64,000 nt of DNA. Source: Sphaerisporangium viridialbum. GTDB taxonomy: Bacteria; Actinomycetota; Actinomycetes; Streptosporangiales; Streptosporangiaceae. The DNA lies in contig NZ_CP187232.1 of assembly GCF_049674955.1 (NCBI RefSeq), forward strand, positions 6,882,001 through 6,946,000. Direction: 5' to 3'. The notes beneath the pieces are model-generated. The model was not told the DNA's origin, did no database searches, and saw only the letters and a program-made list of their open reading frames with translations. The stretch's first letter is position 1. Every line of letters starts with the position of its first letter. Below are positions 51,279 through 60,277 of the stretch, piece after piece. A program made the position numbers and the translations under genes.

Positions 51279-51989
51279 ATGAGTGACACCTGGACCATCG
51301 GCGAGCTGGCGGAGCGGGCGGCGAGCACGCTGCGCCCCTCGACGCAGCGGCCCAACGGCCGGGTCCGCGACGTTCCCAACGAGCGGCTCATCCGGTGGTA
51401 CACGACGATCGGCCTGCTCGACCCGCCGCTGACCCGCCGGGGCAGAATCGCGCTGTACGGCAGGCGCCATCTCCTCCAGCTGATCGCGGTCAAGCGCCGG
51501 CAGGCCGACGGGCGTTCCATCGCCGACATCCAGGCCGAGCTGGCGGGCGCCACCGACTCGACGCTCGAAGCCATCGCCCAGATCCCCGCCACGGCCGGGC
51601 CCGCGCCCTATGACGGCGGCCCCGGGGGCTCGCCCCGGGCCGACCTCGACGGGAGGCCTGCGGCCCGCCCGCGCTTCTGGGCGCAGCGCCCGGCGGTCGC
51701 GGCCGAGGCCGCGCCGATGGCCGCCGCGCCCGCCGGCCCGCCCGGCGTCCAGCCCGGCCTCGACGGGGACGCCCATTCCGCCGGGGTCGTGCACGGCGTA
51801 CGGCTCGCGCCGGGGGTCACGCTGCTGCTCGAAGGCCGGGCGGCCGGGCCCGGCGACGTCGCCGCTATCCAGGAGGCCGCCGCGCCCCTGCTCGCCGTGC
51901 TCCGCGACCGGGGCCTGTCCGGCTCCGCCGTCGTCCACCCGATCCACCCCGACCTCGCCCGATCCCCGTCCGAAGGGATGCAGACATGA
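51279..51989 (+). CDS. MerR-family transcriptional regulator
   Basis: 236 residues. The N-terminal MerR helix-turn-helix (TWTIGELAERAASTLRP, RLIRWYTTIGLLDPP, RIALYGRRHLLQLIAVKRRQADGRSIADIQ) is followed by a proline/alanine-rich linker and a small C-terminal domain (VRLAPGVTLLLEGRAAGPGDVAAIQEAAAPLL). No metal-binding cysteines. The ATG has no ribosome site and is close to a -10, so it may be leaderless. Its stop overlaps the start of the VIT-vWA gene (ATGA), so the two form an operon. Confidence 0.9.
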   Translation: MSDTWTIGELAERAASTLRPSTQRPNGRVRDVPNERLIRWYTTIGLLDPPLTRRGRIALYGRRHLLQLIAVKRRQADGRSIADIQAELAGATDSTLEAIAQIPATAGPAPYDGGPGGSPRADLDGRPAARPRFWAQRPAVAAEAAPMAAAPAGPPGVQPGLDGDAHSAGVVHGVRLAPGVTLLLEGRAAGPGDVAAIQEAAAPLLAVLRDRGLSGSAVVHPIHPDLARSPSEGMQT

Positions 51990-54403
51990 CTGTTCAGATC
52001 ACCGGGTTGAAGCCCGACGAGTACACCCCGCTGCCCGACGCGGGGCTGGGCGCGCTGCGGACCGGCAAGGGCAACCTCCCGCTGGAGAGCGTCGAGGTGG
52101 ACGCGCGCATCACCGCCCTCACCTGCGGCGTGGAGGTCACCCAGGGGTTCGGCAACCCGTTCGACGTCCCGCTGGAGGCCACCTACGTCTTCCCGCTCCC
52201 CGACCGGGCGGCCGTGACCGCCTTCCGGATGGAGGCGGACGGCCGGGTGGTGGAGGGCGTCCTGAAGGAGCGCGGCCAGGCCCGGCAGGACTACGACCAG
52301 GCCGTCTCCGAGGGGCGGCGGGCCGCCATCGCCGAGGAGGAGCGCCCGGACGTCTTCACCATGCGGGTCGGCAACATCCTCCCCGGCGAGCTGGTGACGG
52401 TCCGGCTGACGCTCAGCCAGCCGCTGCCGTACGAGGACGGCGCCGCGACCTTCCGCTTCCCGCTCGTCGTGGCCCCCCGCTACATCCCGGGCACCCCGCT
52501 CGACGACCGCTCCGCGGGGGACGGGGTGGTCCCCGACACCGACGCCGTGCCCGACGCCTCGCGCATCACTCCCCCGGTGCTGCTCCCCGGCTTCCCCAAC
52601 CCGGTGCGGCTGTCGCTCACGGCCCGGGTCGACCCGGGTGGGCTCGACCTGCGCGAGATGCGGTCCAGCCTGCACGTGGTCACCGAGGAGGAGGGCGTCG
52701 TGCGCCTCCAGCCGGGCGAGCGGCTCGACCGCGACTTCGTCCTGCGCCTGGACTTCACCGCCTCGGGCTCGCTCACGCTCGTACCCGACCGCGAGACGGA
52801 CGGCGGGGACGCCGCCGACGGCGACGGCACCTTCACCCTCACCGTGCTGCCCCCCGAGCCGGACGAGCGAGCGGCGCGGCGGCCGAGGGACGTCGCGCTG
52901 CTCCTCGACCGCTCCGGCAGCATGACCGGGTGGAAGATGGTCGCCGCCCGGCGCGCGGCGGCGCGCATCGTCGACACGCTGACCTCGGCCGACCGGTTCG
53001 CGGTGCTGTCGTTCGACAGCGTCGTGGAGCGCCCCGACCGGCTCGAGGCCGGGCTCGTCCCCGCGACCGACCGCAACCGCTACCGCGCGGTCGAGCACCT
53101 CGCCCGGCTGGAGGCCCGGGGCGGCACCGAGATCCTCGACCCCATGGAGCAGGCGCTCGGCCTGCTGGACGACTCCACCAGGGAGCGGGTGCTCGTCCTG
53201 GTCACCGATGGCCAGGTGGGCAACGAGGACCAGATCCTCGAACGTCTCGGCGCCCGGCTGGCGGCCGTGCGCGTCCACACCGTGGGCATCGACCGGGCCG
53301 TCAACGCCGGCTTCCTCGGCAGGCTCGCGGGCCTCGGCTCGGGCCGCTGCGAGCTGGTGGAGTCCGAGGACCGCCTGGACGAGGCGATGGAGCACATCCA
53401 CCGCAGGATCGGCTCCCCGCTGGTCACCGGCCTGTCGCTCAAGCCCGACGGGCTCGACGTGCTTCCGGGCACCGTGACCCACCTCGGCTCGCTCTACTCC
53501 GGCGTGCCCCTGACCGTGTCGGGGAGGTTCCGCGGCCCGGCCCGCGGGTCGGTGACCGTGCACGGCCTCGCCGCGGACGGGCAGCCCTGGGAGCGCCGCC
53601 TGGAGGGGACGCCGGCCGAGGGAGACGCCGCCAGGGCCATCTGGGCGCGGGCGCACCTGCGCCGTCTGGAGGACCGCTACGCGACCGGCGAGCACGGCCT
53701 GGAGCGGGAGATCGTCGAGACCTCGCTCAGGCACGGGGTGCTGTGCCGGTTCACCGCCTTCGTGGCCGTGGACACGCGCGTCGTCGCCGAGGGCGGGCCG
53801 GCGCACCGGGTCATCCAGCCCGTGGAGATGCCGAGCGGCTGGGAGATGCCCTCCCCGATCACCGGCTCTCCGATGATCGCGGCCGCCCCCGCCGCGTTCA
53901 CCTCGGACGCCGCACCGGCGATCTTCAGTCTCAGCGCGCACGAGAGCGGGCCCGTCGCTGCCGGCGGCGGGGGCGCGCCCGGCGCCGCGAAGGCGTTCCC
54001 GACCCGCTCGGCTCCCCGTGGCCGTCTGTTCGCCCGCTCGTCGAGCCCGAAGATGGCCCCGCCCGCGCCGCCGGTCCCCCACTCGCCCGACTCGGTACGG
54101 CCGCAACTGGTGGAGGAGCTCGCGCGGCTGCGCGCCGGCGAGTCACTTCCCGCGGCGGAGCGGCGGCTCTACCTGGCCGACCTCGGCAGCCGCCTGGCGG
54201 CCCTCGCGGCCTACGTCGGCGGCGGCGACAACGAGCTGGCGGTCCTGGCCCGCGAGCTGTCGGCGTGCGAGACGCCGGGCGCGGACGTGGACGCCCTGTG
54301 GGCGCACGCGATCAAGGTGCTCGTCGAGCTGACCGGCGGTACGACAGGCTCCGGAGAGGCCCCGGGGCCCGGCCGCCGGCCGACGTTCTGGAAGCGTTCG
54401 TAG
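51986..54403 (+). CDS. VIT- and vWA-domain protein
   Basis: 805 residues. Residues 1-135 form a VIT domain (PLESVEVDARITALTCGVEVTQGF, VPLEATYVFPLPDRAAVTAF), as in inter-alpha-trypsin inhibitor heavy chains. Residues about 298-470 are a von Willebrand A domain with an intact MIDAS (DRSGSM near 307, GGTEILDP). The C-terminal 250 residues are mostly low-complexity with a short helical end. No signal peptide, so probably cytosolic. Such proteins usually act as scaffolds; the coupled MerR gene suggests its level is tightly controlled. Function unknown. Confidence 0.88.
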   Translation: MTVQITGLKPDEYTPLPDAGLGALRTGKGNLPLESVEVDARITALTCGVEVTQGFGNPFDVPLEATYVFPLPDRAAVTAFRMEADGRVVEGVLKERGQARQDYDQAVSEGRRAAIAEEERPDVFTMRVGNILPGELVTVRLTLSQPLPYEDGAATFRFPLVVAPRYIPGTPLDDRSAGDGVVPDTDAVPDASRITPPVLLPGFPNPVRLSLTARVDPGGLDLREMRSSLHVVTEEEGVVRLQPGERLDRDFVLRLDFTASGSLTLVPDRETDGGDAADGDGTFTLTVLPPEPDERAARRPRDVALLLDRSGSMTGWKMVAARRAAARIVDTLTSADRFAVLSFDSVVERPDRLEAGLVPATDRNRYRAVEHLARLEARGGTEILDPMEQALGLLDDSTRERVLVLVTDGQVGNEDQILERLGARLAAVRVHTVGIDRAVNAGFLGRLAGLGSGRCELVESEDRLDEAMEHIHRRIGSPLVTGLSLKPDGLDVLPGTVTHLGSLYSGVPLTVSGRFRGPARGSVTVHGLAADGQPWERRLEGTPAEGDAARAIWARAHLRRLEDRYATGEHGLEREIVETSLRHGVLCRFTAFVAVDTRVVAEGGPAHRVIQPVEMPSGWEMPSPITGSPMIAAAPAAFTSDAAPAIFSLSAHESGPVAAGGGGAPGAAKAFPTRSAPRGRLFARSSSPKMAPPAPPVPHSPDSVRPQLVEELARLRAGESLPAAERRLYLADLGSRLAALAAYVGGGDNELAVLARELSACETPGADVDALWAHAIKVLVELTGGTTGSGEAPGPGRRPTFWKRS

Positions 54404-54408
54404 CGCGC

Positions 54409-54439
54409 CGGGGCCCGGGGACCATCGCCCCGGGCCCCG
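54409..54439 (+). terminator. Terminator of the merR/vWA operon
   Basis: CGGGGCCCGGGG (54409-54420) and CCCCGGGCCCCG (54428-54439): perfect 12-bp stem, 7-base loop, 6 bases after the stop codon. Confidence 0.8.
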
Positions 54440-54520
54440 CTCCGCCGGGCCACCTCGGCGTTCGTGCCGGCCGCCGGCGAACGACGGCCCGGCGCATTTC
54501 CGGGATGTTAACGAAGCTAT

Positions 54521-54548
54521 TGACGAGCCGTCGTAAAGTAGTGATACT
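54521..54548 (+). promoter_or_regulatory. Probable promoter of the GH16 gene
   Basis: TTGACG (54521-54526) with TGATAC or the overlapping TAGTGAT about 16 bases downstream, directly before the LacI-type operator at 54557. The remaining leader up to 54727 has no gene. Confidence 0.45.
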
Positions 54549-54556
54549 TCTCCCCG

Positions 54557-54568
54557 GAGAGCGCTCTC
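54557..54568. promoter_or_regulatory. LacI-type operator upstream of GH16
   Basis: GAGAGCGCTCTC is a perfect 12-bp palindrome of the kind bound by LacI-family sugar regulators such as CebR (GGGAGCGCTCCC). It lies just after the promoter, where a repressor would block transcription. Confidence 0.7.
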
Positions 54569-54727
54569 TCACCTTAGTATCGACCGATCCGCTACCCCGG
54601 CACGCACCGGTGATCGATGGCCGGTGCGCTCACCTCCCTCGTCCCTGTCTCGGCGGACAGCAGGCAACACCACCTGGACCCGGGACCGCCGTCGTTCGCC
54701 GATCGGTCTTCCAGCAAGGGAGAGACG

Positions 54728-56095
54728 ATGTTAGGCAAGCGCACAAGCGGCGGCGCGGGCAAGCGCCTGTTGCTGCGTCTCAAGGCCAGTGGCTCCGCCA
54801 TGGCACTGGTGCTCGGCACGGTCGGCGTCGCGGCCATCGGCGCCGTCACCGTTCCCGGCACCGCCAACGCGGCCGCCCCGGCTCCCCCGCCGGGCTTCAC
54901 GCTGACCTGGAGCGATGAGTTCAACGGCGCCGCCGGAACCGGCGTGAACACCGGGAACTGGAAGTACGACACGGGCCCCGGAAGCAACTTCGGCACCGGC
55001 GAGATCGAGACCATGACCAACAGCACGGCGAACGTCTTCCAAGACGGCGCCGGGCACCTGGTGCTCCGGGCCCTGCACTCGGGCACGGCCCCGCGCACGG
55101 GCTGGACGTCCGGCCGCATCGAGACGCAGGCGGCGACCTTCGGGGCGCCCCCCGGCGGCGTCGTGCGGATGGAGTCGGTGATCCAGCAGCCCAACGTGAC
55201 CACCGCGAACGGCGCCGGCTACTGGCCGGCCTTCTGGATGCTCGGCGCCGACCTGCGCGCCGGGGTCCCGTGGCCGACCAGCGGTGAGATCGACATCCTG
55301 GAGGACATCAACGGCCGCAGTTCGGTCTTCGGCACGCTGCACTGCGGCACCAACCCCGGCGGCGTGTGCAACGAGTCGACCGGCCTCGGCAGCGGCGAGC
55401 GCGCGTGCCCGGGCTGCCAGACCGGCTACCACAACTACGCCGTGGAGATCGACCGCTCGACCAGCCCCGAGCAGATCCGCTGGTACCTCGACGGGAACAA
55501 CTACTTCACCCTCCCGGCGAGCCGCGTGGACGCCGCCACCTGGACCAAGGCGGTCGACCACCCGTTCTTCATCATCTACGACCTGGCGATGGGCGGCGGG
55601 TTCCCCGACGCCTTCGGCGGCGGCCCCAACGCCTCCACCATCTCCGGCGGGCAGATGAACATCGACTACGTCGCCGTGTACAACAAGGCCCCCGGCAACG
55701 GCGGTGGCGGGACGAACATCGCGCAGGGCAAGCCGACGACGGCGTCCTCCACGGAGAACGCCGGCACCGGCGCGGCGAACGCGACCGACGGCAACGCCGG
55801 CACCCGCTGGTCGAGCGCCTTCAGCGACCCCCAGTGGGTGCGGGTGGACCTCGGCCGGTCGTACAACATCAACCACGTGAACCTGACCTGGGAGGCCGCC
55901 TACGGCAAGGCGTACCAGATCCAGACCTCGCAGGACGGCAACACCTGGACGAACATCTACTCCACCACCACCGGTGACGGCGGCACCGACGACCTGGCGG
56001 TGACCGGCACCGGCCGGTACATCAGGATGTACGGCACCCAGCGCGCCACCCAGTACGGCTACTCCCTGTGGGAGTTCGCCGTCAACGGCACCTAG
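54728..56095 (+). CDS. Secreted glycoside hydrolase family 16 with C-terminal CBM32/discoidin domain
   Basis: Extracellular beta-glucanase, probably cutting beta-1,3- or mixed-linked glucans. 455 residues: a long signal peptide (to about 47, ending GTANA-A), a GH16 domain with the catalytic EIDILE near residue 187 and YWPAFWMLG before it, then after a glycine linker an F5/8-type-C domain from about 330 (NIAQGKPTTASST, WVRVDLGRSYNINHV, GRYIRMYGTQRATQYGYSLWEF). ATG at 54728 behind AAGGGAGAG. Controlled by the LacI-type operator upstream. Confidence 0.94.
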   Translation: MLGKRTSGGAGKRLLLRLKASGSAMALVLGTVGVAAIGAVTVPGTANAAAPAPPPGFTLTWSDEFNGAAGTGVNTGNWKYDTGPGSNFGTGEIETMTNSTANVFQDGAGHLVLRALHSGTAPRTGWTSGRIETQAATFGAPPGGVVRMESVIQQPNVTTANGAGYWPAFWMLGADLRAGVPWPTSGEIDILEDINGRSSVFGTLHCGTNPGGVCNESTGLGSGERACPGCQTGYHNYAVEIDRSTSPEQIRWYLDGNNYFTLPASRVDAATWTKAVDHPFFIIYDLAMGGGFPDAFGGGPNASTISGGQMNIDYVAVYNKAPGNGGGGTNIAQGKPTTASSTENAGTGAANATDGNAGTRWSSAFSDPQWVRVDLGRSYNINHVNLTWEAAYGKAYQIQTSQDGNTWTNIYSTTTGDGGTDDLAVTGTGRYIRMYGTQRATQYGYSLWEFAVNGT

Positions 56096-56113
56096 TAATC
56101 CGCTCCGGTAGAA

Positions 56114-56147
56114 GCCGCCGCGTGCGCTGGGAAAGGCACGCGGCGGC
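56114..56147 (+). terminator. GH16 terminator
   Basis: GCCGCCGCGTGC (56114-56125) and GCACGCGGCGGC (56136-56147): perfect 12-bp stem, 10-base loop, 18 bases after the stop. Confidence 0.8.
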
Positions 56148-56165
56148 ACCGGATTAAGAAACAAA

Positions 56166-56177
56166 GAGAGCGCTCTC
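56166..56177. promoter_or_regulatory. Second, identical LacI-type operator behind GH16
   Basis: GAGAGCGCTCTC occurs again in the GH16/SWIM-gene intergenic region, embedded in AT-rich sequence (AAACAAAG before, CCCAATTACG after) that could be a promoter. No gene start follows on either strand within 150 bases, since both neighbouring genes end here. Confidence 0.65.
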
Positions 56178-56269
56178 CCAATTACGTACGCGGTTATCGA
56201 CCGTGGATGACCGGCATCTCGATCATTGCCGGCCCGGCGGCACGACATGAATTCCCGCGGAAATCCCCG

Positions 56270-57094
56270 CTAGGACCCCGGGCCCAGCTCCCGGTAGGCG
56301 GGGCGGAGGATGTCCAGCAGTGGGATGTGACGCACCTTGACCGGCGGCGGCTCCAGCGCGCGCAGCAGGAGCTCGGGGGGCGCGGCGGGGTTCCCCGTCC
56401 TCGGCCGCAGGCGGCTCAGCGGCACCGGGGAGGAGTAGAAGTCGTTGACGCGCTCGCCGAGCGGCACGTCCTCCACGTGCAGCGGGTCAGGGGACTCCTC
56501 GTCGTCGGCGGGGATGCCCCGCAGGGCGTCCAGCAGCTCCTCCTTGCCGCGCCCGCGCCAGGCCAGCACCAGGAACGGGTCCTGGTCGAACGCCTCTGCC
56601 AGCAGGTACAGCACCGCCGACACGTGCTTGCAGGGCGAGCCCCAGTCGGGGCACGAGCACTCCATGTCCAGCTCGGCGGGGAACAGCGGCAGCGCGAGCG
56701 CGTCGAAGACCTCCACGATCTCGGTGGGCATCTCGCCGGCCAGCAGCTTGGCCCGGTACAGCGCCTGCCCGGCCAGCGACTCCTGGATGCCCGCCCAGTC
56801 GGCCCCGCCGTACGCCGGGATGCGGACCGACAGCAGGTAGGGCTCGGGCCGCGACCCCTGCACCCGGGCCCGCACCACGCCGGGCGACAGGTCGATCTCC
56901 AGCACCTGGCCCTTCCTGGCGTACGACCTGCCACGAGTGAGCCGGCCTGAGTCGCAGATCCGTTCGAGCAGGTCGATGAACCGGCGCGACCACCACTGCT
57001 CGCCGATGGACCCGCGCTTGCTGCGCGCCTGGATGCCGCCCTCCACCCGGATGGGCGCGGCGGCCTCGAACCAGCCGCCCTTTCCGACCGGCAT
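56270..57094 (-). CDS. SWIM zinc-finger protein
   Basis: 274 residues with the SWIM zinc motif CxC...CxH (CSCPDWGSPCKH, near residue 146) and conserved flanks (WWSRRFIDLLERI, RGRSYARKGQVLEIDLSPG, HVSAVLYLLAEAFDQDP). SWIM fingers bind DNA or proteins. The ATG lies one base after the stop of the SNF2 helicase gene, so the two proteins almost certainly work together. Pairs like this are common in actinobacteria, but their task is not established. Confidence 0.9.
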   Translation of the reverse strand: MPVGKGGWFEAAAPIRVEGGIQARSKRGSIGEQWWSRRFIDLLERICDSGRLTRGRSYARKGQVLEIDLSPGVVRARVQGSRPEPYLLSVRIPAYGGADWAGIQESLAGQALYRAKLLAGEMPTEIVEVFDALALPLFPAELDMECSCPDWGSPCKHVSAVLYLLAEAFDQDPFLVLAWRGRGKEELLDALRGIPADDEESPDPLHVEDVPLGERVNDFYSSPVPLSRLRPRTGNPAAPPELLLRALEPPPVKVRHIPLLDILRPAYRELGPGS

Positions 57095-57095
57095 G

Positions 57096-60000
57096 TCAGC
57101 TCACCGCCTCGGGGCCGAGGCGGAACAGCTCGCGCAGCTGCTCGGTGGACAGGCCGGTGATCCAGTCCTCCCCGGTGCCGACCACGCTCTCGGCCAGTGC
57201 CTTCTTGCGCTCGATCATCTCGTCGATGCGCTCCTCCAGTGTTCCCACGCAGATGAACTTTCTGACCTGGACGTTCCTGGTCTGGCCGATGCGGAACGCC
57301 CGGTCGGTGGCCTGGTTCTCCACCGCCGGGTTCCACCACCGGTCCACGTGGATCACGTGGTTGGCGGCGGTGAGGTTCAGCCCGGTGCCCGCGGCCTTGA
57401 GCGACAGCAGGAAGATCATCGGCTCGTCGTCGTTCTGGAAGCGGTCGACCAGCTCGTCGCGCTTCCTCTTGGGCAGGCCGCCGTGCAGCCACAGCACGGG
57501 GCGGTCGAGGTGAGCCGCGAGGTAGGGCTGGAGCAGGGACCCGAACTCGGCGTACTGGGTGAAGACCAGCGCCTTGTCCCCCTCCTCGACGACCTCCTCG
57601 GCGAGCTCCTCCAGCCGGGCGAGCTTCCCCGAGCGCCCCGCCAGCCGGGAGCCGTCCTTGAGCAGGTGGGCGGGATGGTTGCAGACCTGCTTGAGCCGGG
57701 TCATCGTCGCCAGCACGTTGCCGCGCCGCTCGATGCCCTCGCTGTCGTCGATCTTGGCCAGCATGTCGCTCACGACCGCCTGGTACAGGCTCGCCTGCTC
57801 GGGCGTCAGCGTGCACCAGACCTTCATCTCCAGCTTCTCGGGGAGGTCGGAGATGATCGTCTTGTCGGTCTTCAGGCGGCGCAGGACGAACGGCCCCGTG
57901 GCCCGCTTGAGCGCCCTGGCGGCGTCCTCGTCGCCGCGCGCCTCGATCGGCTCCTGGTAGCGCTCGCGGAACCGCCTGGCCGGGCCGAGCAGCCCGGGGT
58001 TGCAGAACTCCATGATCGACCAGAGCTCCGCGAGGTGGTTCTCCACCGGGGTGCCGGTCAGCGCCAGCCGCGTGCGCGCCGGGATGGACCGTACGGCCTG
58101 GGCCTGCCGCGCGCCGCTGTTCTTGATCGCCTGCGCCTCGTCGCAGACCACCCGCCCCCAGGGGAACCCGGCGAGGACGCCGGCGTCCCTGAGCGCCGTG
58201 CCGTACGTCGTGACGACCAGGTCGGCCTCCCCGACCACCGCCGCCAGCTCCTCGTCCCGCTTGCGCGTGCCCCCGTGATGGACGTAGACCCGCAGCGAGG
58301 GCGCGAACCGCGCCGCCTCCTTCTGCCAGTTGCTCACCAGCGACATCGGGCACACCAGCAACGTCGGCGCCACCGCCCCGTCACCCCGCTCCTCCAGCAA
58401 CAATGACAGGGTTTGGGCGGTTTTTCCCAAGCCCATGTCGTCCGCGAGGATCCCTCCGAGGCCGACCTTGGAGAGGAAGCTCAGCCACGACAGGCCGCGC
58501 TGCTGGTAGGGGCGCAGGCTGCCGTTGAAGGTGTCGGGGGTGGAGACCGCCTCCAGGCGGCGGTCGGCCTCGCCCGAGAGCAGGTCGCCGAGCATGCCGT
58601 CGGCGTCCACGCCGACCAGCGGCAGGTCCTCCTCGCCGCCGTTCACGACCTCCTGGAGCACCTCGGCCACGGTCATCTCGCCCGCCCGGCGCCGCTCGAT
58701 CGCCGACAGCGCCGCCTTGAGCTGGCGGTCGTCCAGCTCGACCCACTGGCCGCGCACGCGCACGAGGGGGACCTTGAGCCTGGCCAGCTCCTCCAGCTCC
58801 TCCTCGCTGATCGTGTGGTCGCCGACGGCCAGATCGACCTTGAAGTCCACCAGCTCGCCCAGCCCGAACCCCTGCCCCGCCGCCGCGCGGGCCGTCGTGC
58901 CCGTACGGGTGCGCGTGGTCAGCTTGAGGCCGAGCCCCTTGCGTCCCGCCCACGCCGGGAGCCGCACGCCGTACCCTGCGGCCTGGAGCAACGGGGCGGC
59001 GCGGCGGAGGAACCCGAACGCCCACGCGGTGTCCACCACCATGCGGGAGGGCGTCGCGGTGTGCAGGGCCGTGTACAGGTCGGGGCAGAGCCGTACGGCG
59101 CGGCCGAGGCCGGCGAGCAGCGTCTCGTCCGGGCGCCTGGGCAGGCCGGGCACGCGCTTGCCCTCCCACAGCAGGGAGGCCGGCACGTACAGGCTGGGGT
59201 CGTCGACCGACTGGAGGGCGAACTCCAGCTCCCAGGCGTCGTCGTCGCCCTCGGGCTCACTGAGGCGGAAGCAGACCCGGATGGGGCCGTCAAGCTGGTG
59301 CGCCGAGTCCATCCAGTCGCGGAGCGCCTTGCCGAGGCGCCTGACCTCGCTCGGCTCGGCGTCGGGGAGCGCGGCGTCGCCGCCGGTGAGGGCGAGCAGC
59401 CACCGGTCGGCCAGGGGGCTCTTGAGGCCGGCGCGGTTGCCGCGCAGGAGCCGCTCAGGCAGCGACAGGCGCGTGGCGCCGTCGGCGAGCCCTCCGAGGG
59501 CCTCGTGCAGCACGCGCGCCGCCGGGCGTCCCTCCCCCGCCGCGCGGCAGGCGGGCGGCATCGCGGCGGCCAGCTCGCGGAAGGCGGACGCGTCGACGCC
59601 CGTGATCACGGGGCGCCAGCGGGCGGCGTGGACGCCGTCCTCGATCACGAGCTGGGGCAGCACCCTGCCGCGCCGGACCAGGGCGCGGGCGTGCTCGGCG
59701 ACCACCGCGAGATAGCGGAGCGAGGTGCCCGGCCCCCACTCGGGCGCGCCCGGGGCCGCCGGGGGCGGGTCGGACAGCGCGCCCAGCAGGCCAAGCGCCC
59801 CGGCGGGGCCGAAGAGCAGCGCGGGGACGCGCCACGCGGCGATCCTCGGGGTGCGCGCCGTGGTCTGAAGGCCCGACTCGGGCGAGGGCAGCGGGCTCTT
59901 GGCCGAGCCGGGAAGCTGGAGGGTCAGCTCGGTCGGCGCTGCTCCGGCTGCGGCCTTCCCGAGTGCGGAGACGAGGGACTGCGCCGGGGCGGCGAAGGGG

Positions 60001-60104
60001 TGGGCGCGGTGCCCGTCGCGGGGGGCGGGCTCGCCGGGCGACATGGTGTCCTCGGCCCACAGCGCCAGCCTGCCGTCCGTCCAGGCACCGTGAACAACGA
60101 GCAC
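57096..60104 (-). CDS. SNF2-family DEAD/DEAH-box helicase
   Basis: 1002-residue Swi2/Snf2 ATPase of the bacterial RapA/HepA-like type. The N-terminal 500 residues hold a SNF2-associated region, then the motor: Walker A ADDMGLGKTAQTL near 555, DEAQ near 655, LTGTPVENHL, and the second RecA-like half (KALVFTQYAEFG, LLSLKAAGTGLNLT, DRAFRIGQ near 935). Moves along double-stranded DNA or displaces proteins in studied relatives. GTG at 60104 behind GGGGGTGG. Operon with the SWIM-finger gene downstream. Confidence 0.93.
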   Translation of the reverse strand: MLVVHGAWTDGRLALWAEDTMSPGEPAPRDGHRAHPFAAPAQSLVSALGKAAAGAAPTELTLQLPGSAKSPLPSPESGLQTTARTPRIAAWRVPALLFGPAGALGLLGALSDPPPAAPGAPEWGPGTSLRYLAVVAEHARALVRRGRVLPQLVIEDGVHAARWRPVITGVDASAFRELAAAMPPACRAAGEGRPAARVLHEALGGLADGATRLSLPERLLRGNRAGLKSPLADRWLLALTGGDAALPDAEPSEVRRLGKALRDWMDSAHQLDGPIRVCFRLSEPEGDDDAWELEFALQSVDDPSLYVPASLLWEGKRVPGLPRRPDETLLAGLGRAVRLCPDLYTALHTATPSRMVVDTAWAFGFLRRAAPLLQAAGYGVRLPAWAGRKGLGLKLTTRTRTGTTARAAAGQGFGLGELVDFKVDLAVGDHTISEEELEELARLKVPLVRVRGQWVELDDRQLKAALSAIERRRAGEMTVAEVLQEVVNGGEEDLPLVGVDADGMLGDLLSGEADRRLEAVSTPDTFNGSLRPYQQRGLSWLSFLSKVGLGGILADDMGLGKTAQTLSLLLEERGDGAVAPTLLVCPMSLVSNWQKEAARFAPSLRVYVHHGGTRKRDEELAAVVGEADLVVTTYGTALRDAGVLAGFPWGRVVCDEAQAIKNSGARQAQAVRSIPARTRLALTGTPVENHLAELWSIMEFCNPGLLGPARRFRERYQEPIEARGDEDAARALKRATGPFVLRRLKTDKTIISDLPEKLEMKVWCTLTPEQASLYQAVVSDMLAKIDDSEGIERRGNVLATMTRLKQVCNHPAHLLKDGSRLAGRSGKLARLEELAEEVVEEGDKALVFTQYAEFGSLLQPYLAAHLDRPVLWLHGGLPKRKRDELVDRFQNDDEPMIFLLSLKAAGTGLNLTAANHVIHVDRWWNPAVENQATDRAFRIGQTRNVQVRKFICVGTLEERIDEMIERKKALAESVVGTGEDWITGLSTEQLRELFRLGPEAVS

Positions 60105-60265
60105 TCGACCACCCCCGCCTGCCGACGCCGTCCGACCGCTGCGGGATCGGTCACCACCTCGGCTTCGTTACGCGACGCCGGGCTCTCGTTCCCGCCCCTG
60201 CACGGTACCGTCCCGCGAGCCGCGGCTTATGCCCGCGCGTGGCTGCCGTCTGACCGAAACACACA

Positions 60266-60277
60266 TAGGGTATATGG
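60266..60277 (+). promoter_or_regulatory. Leaderless -10 of the homocysteine methyltransferase gene
   Basis: TAGGGT (60266-60271), six bases, then GTG at 60278; no ribosome site. Confidence 0.55.
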
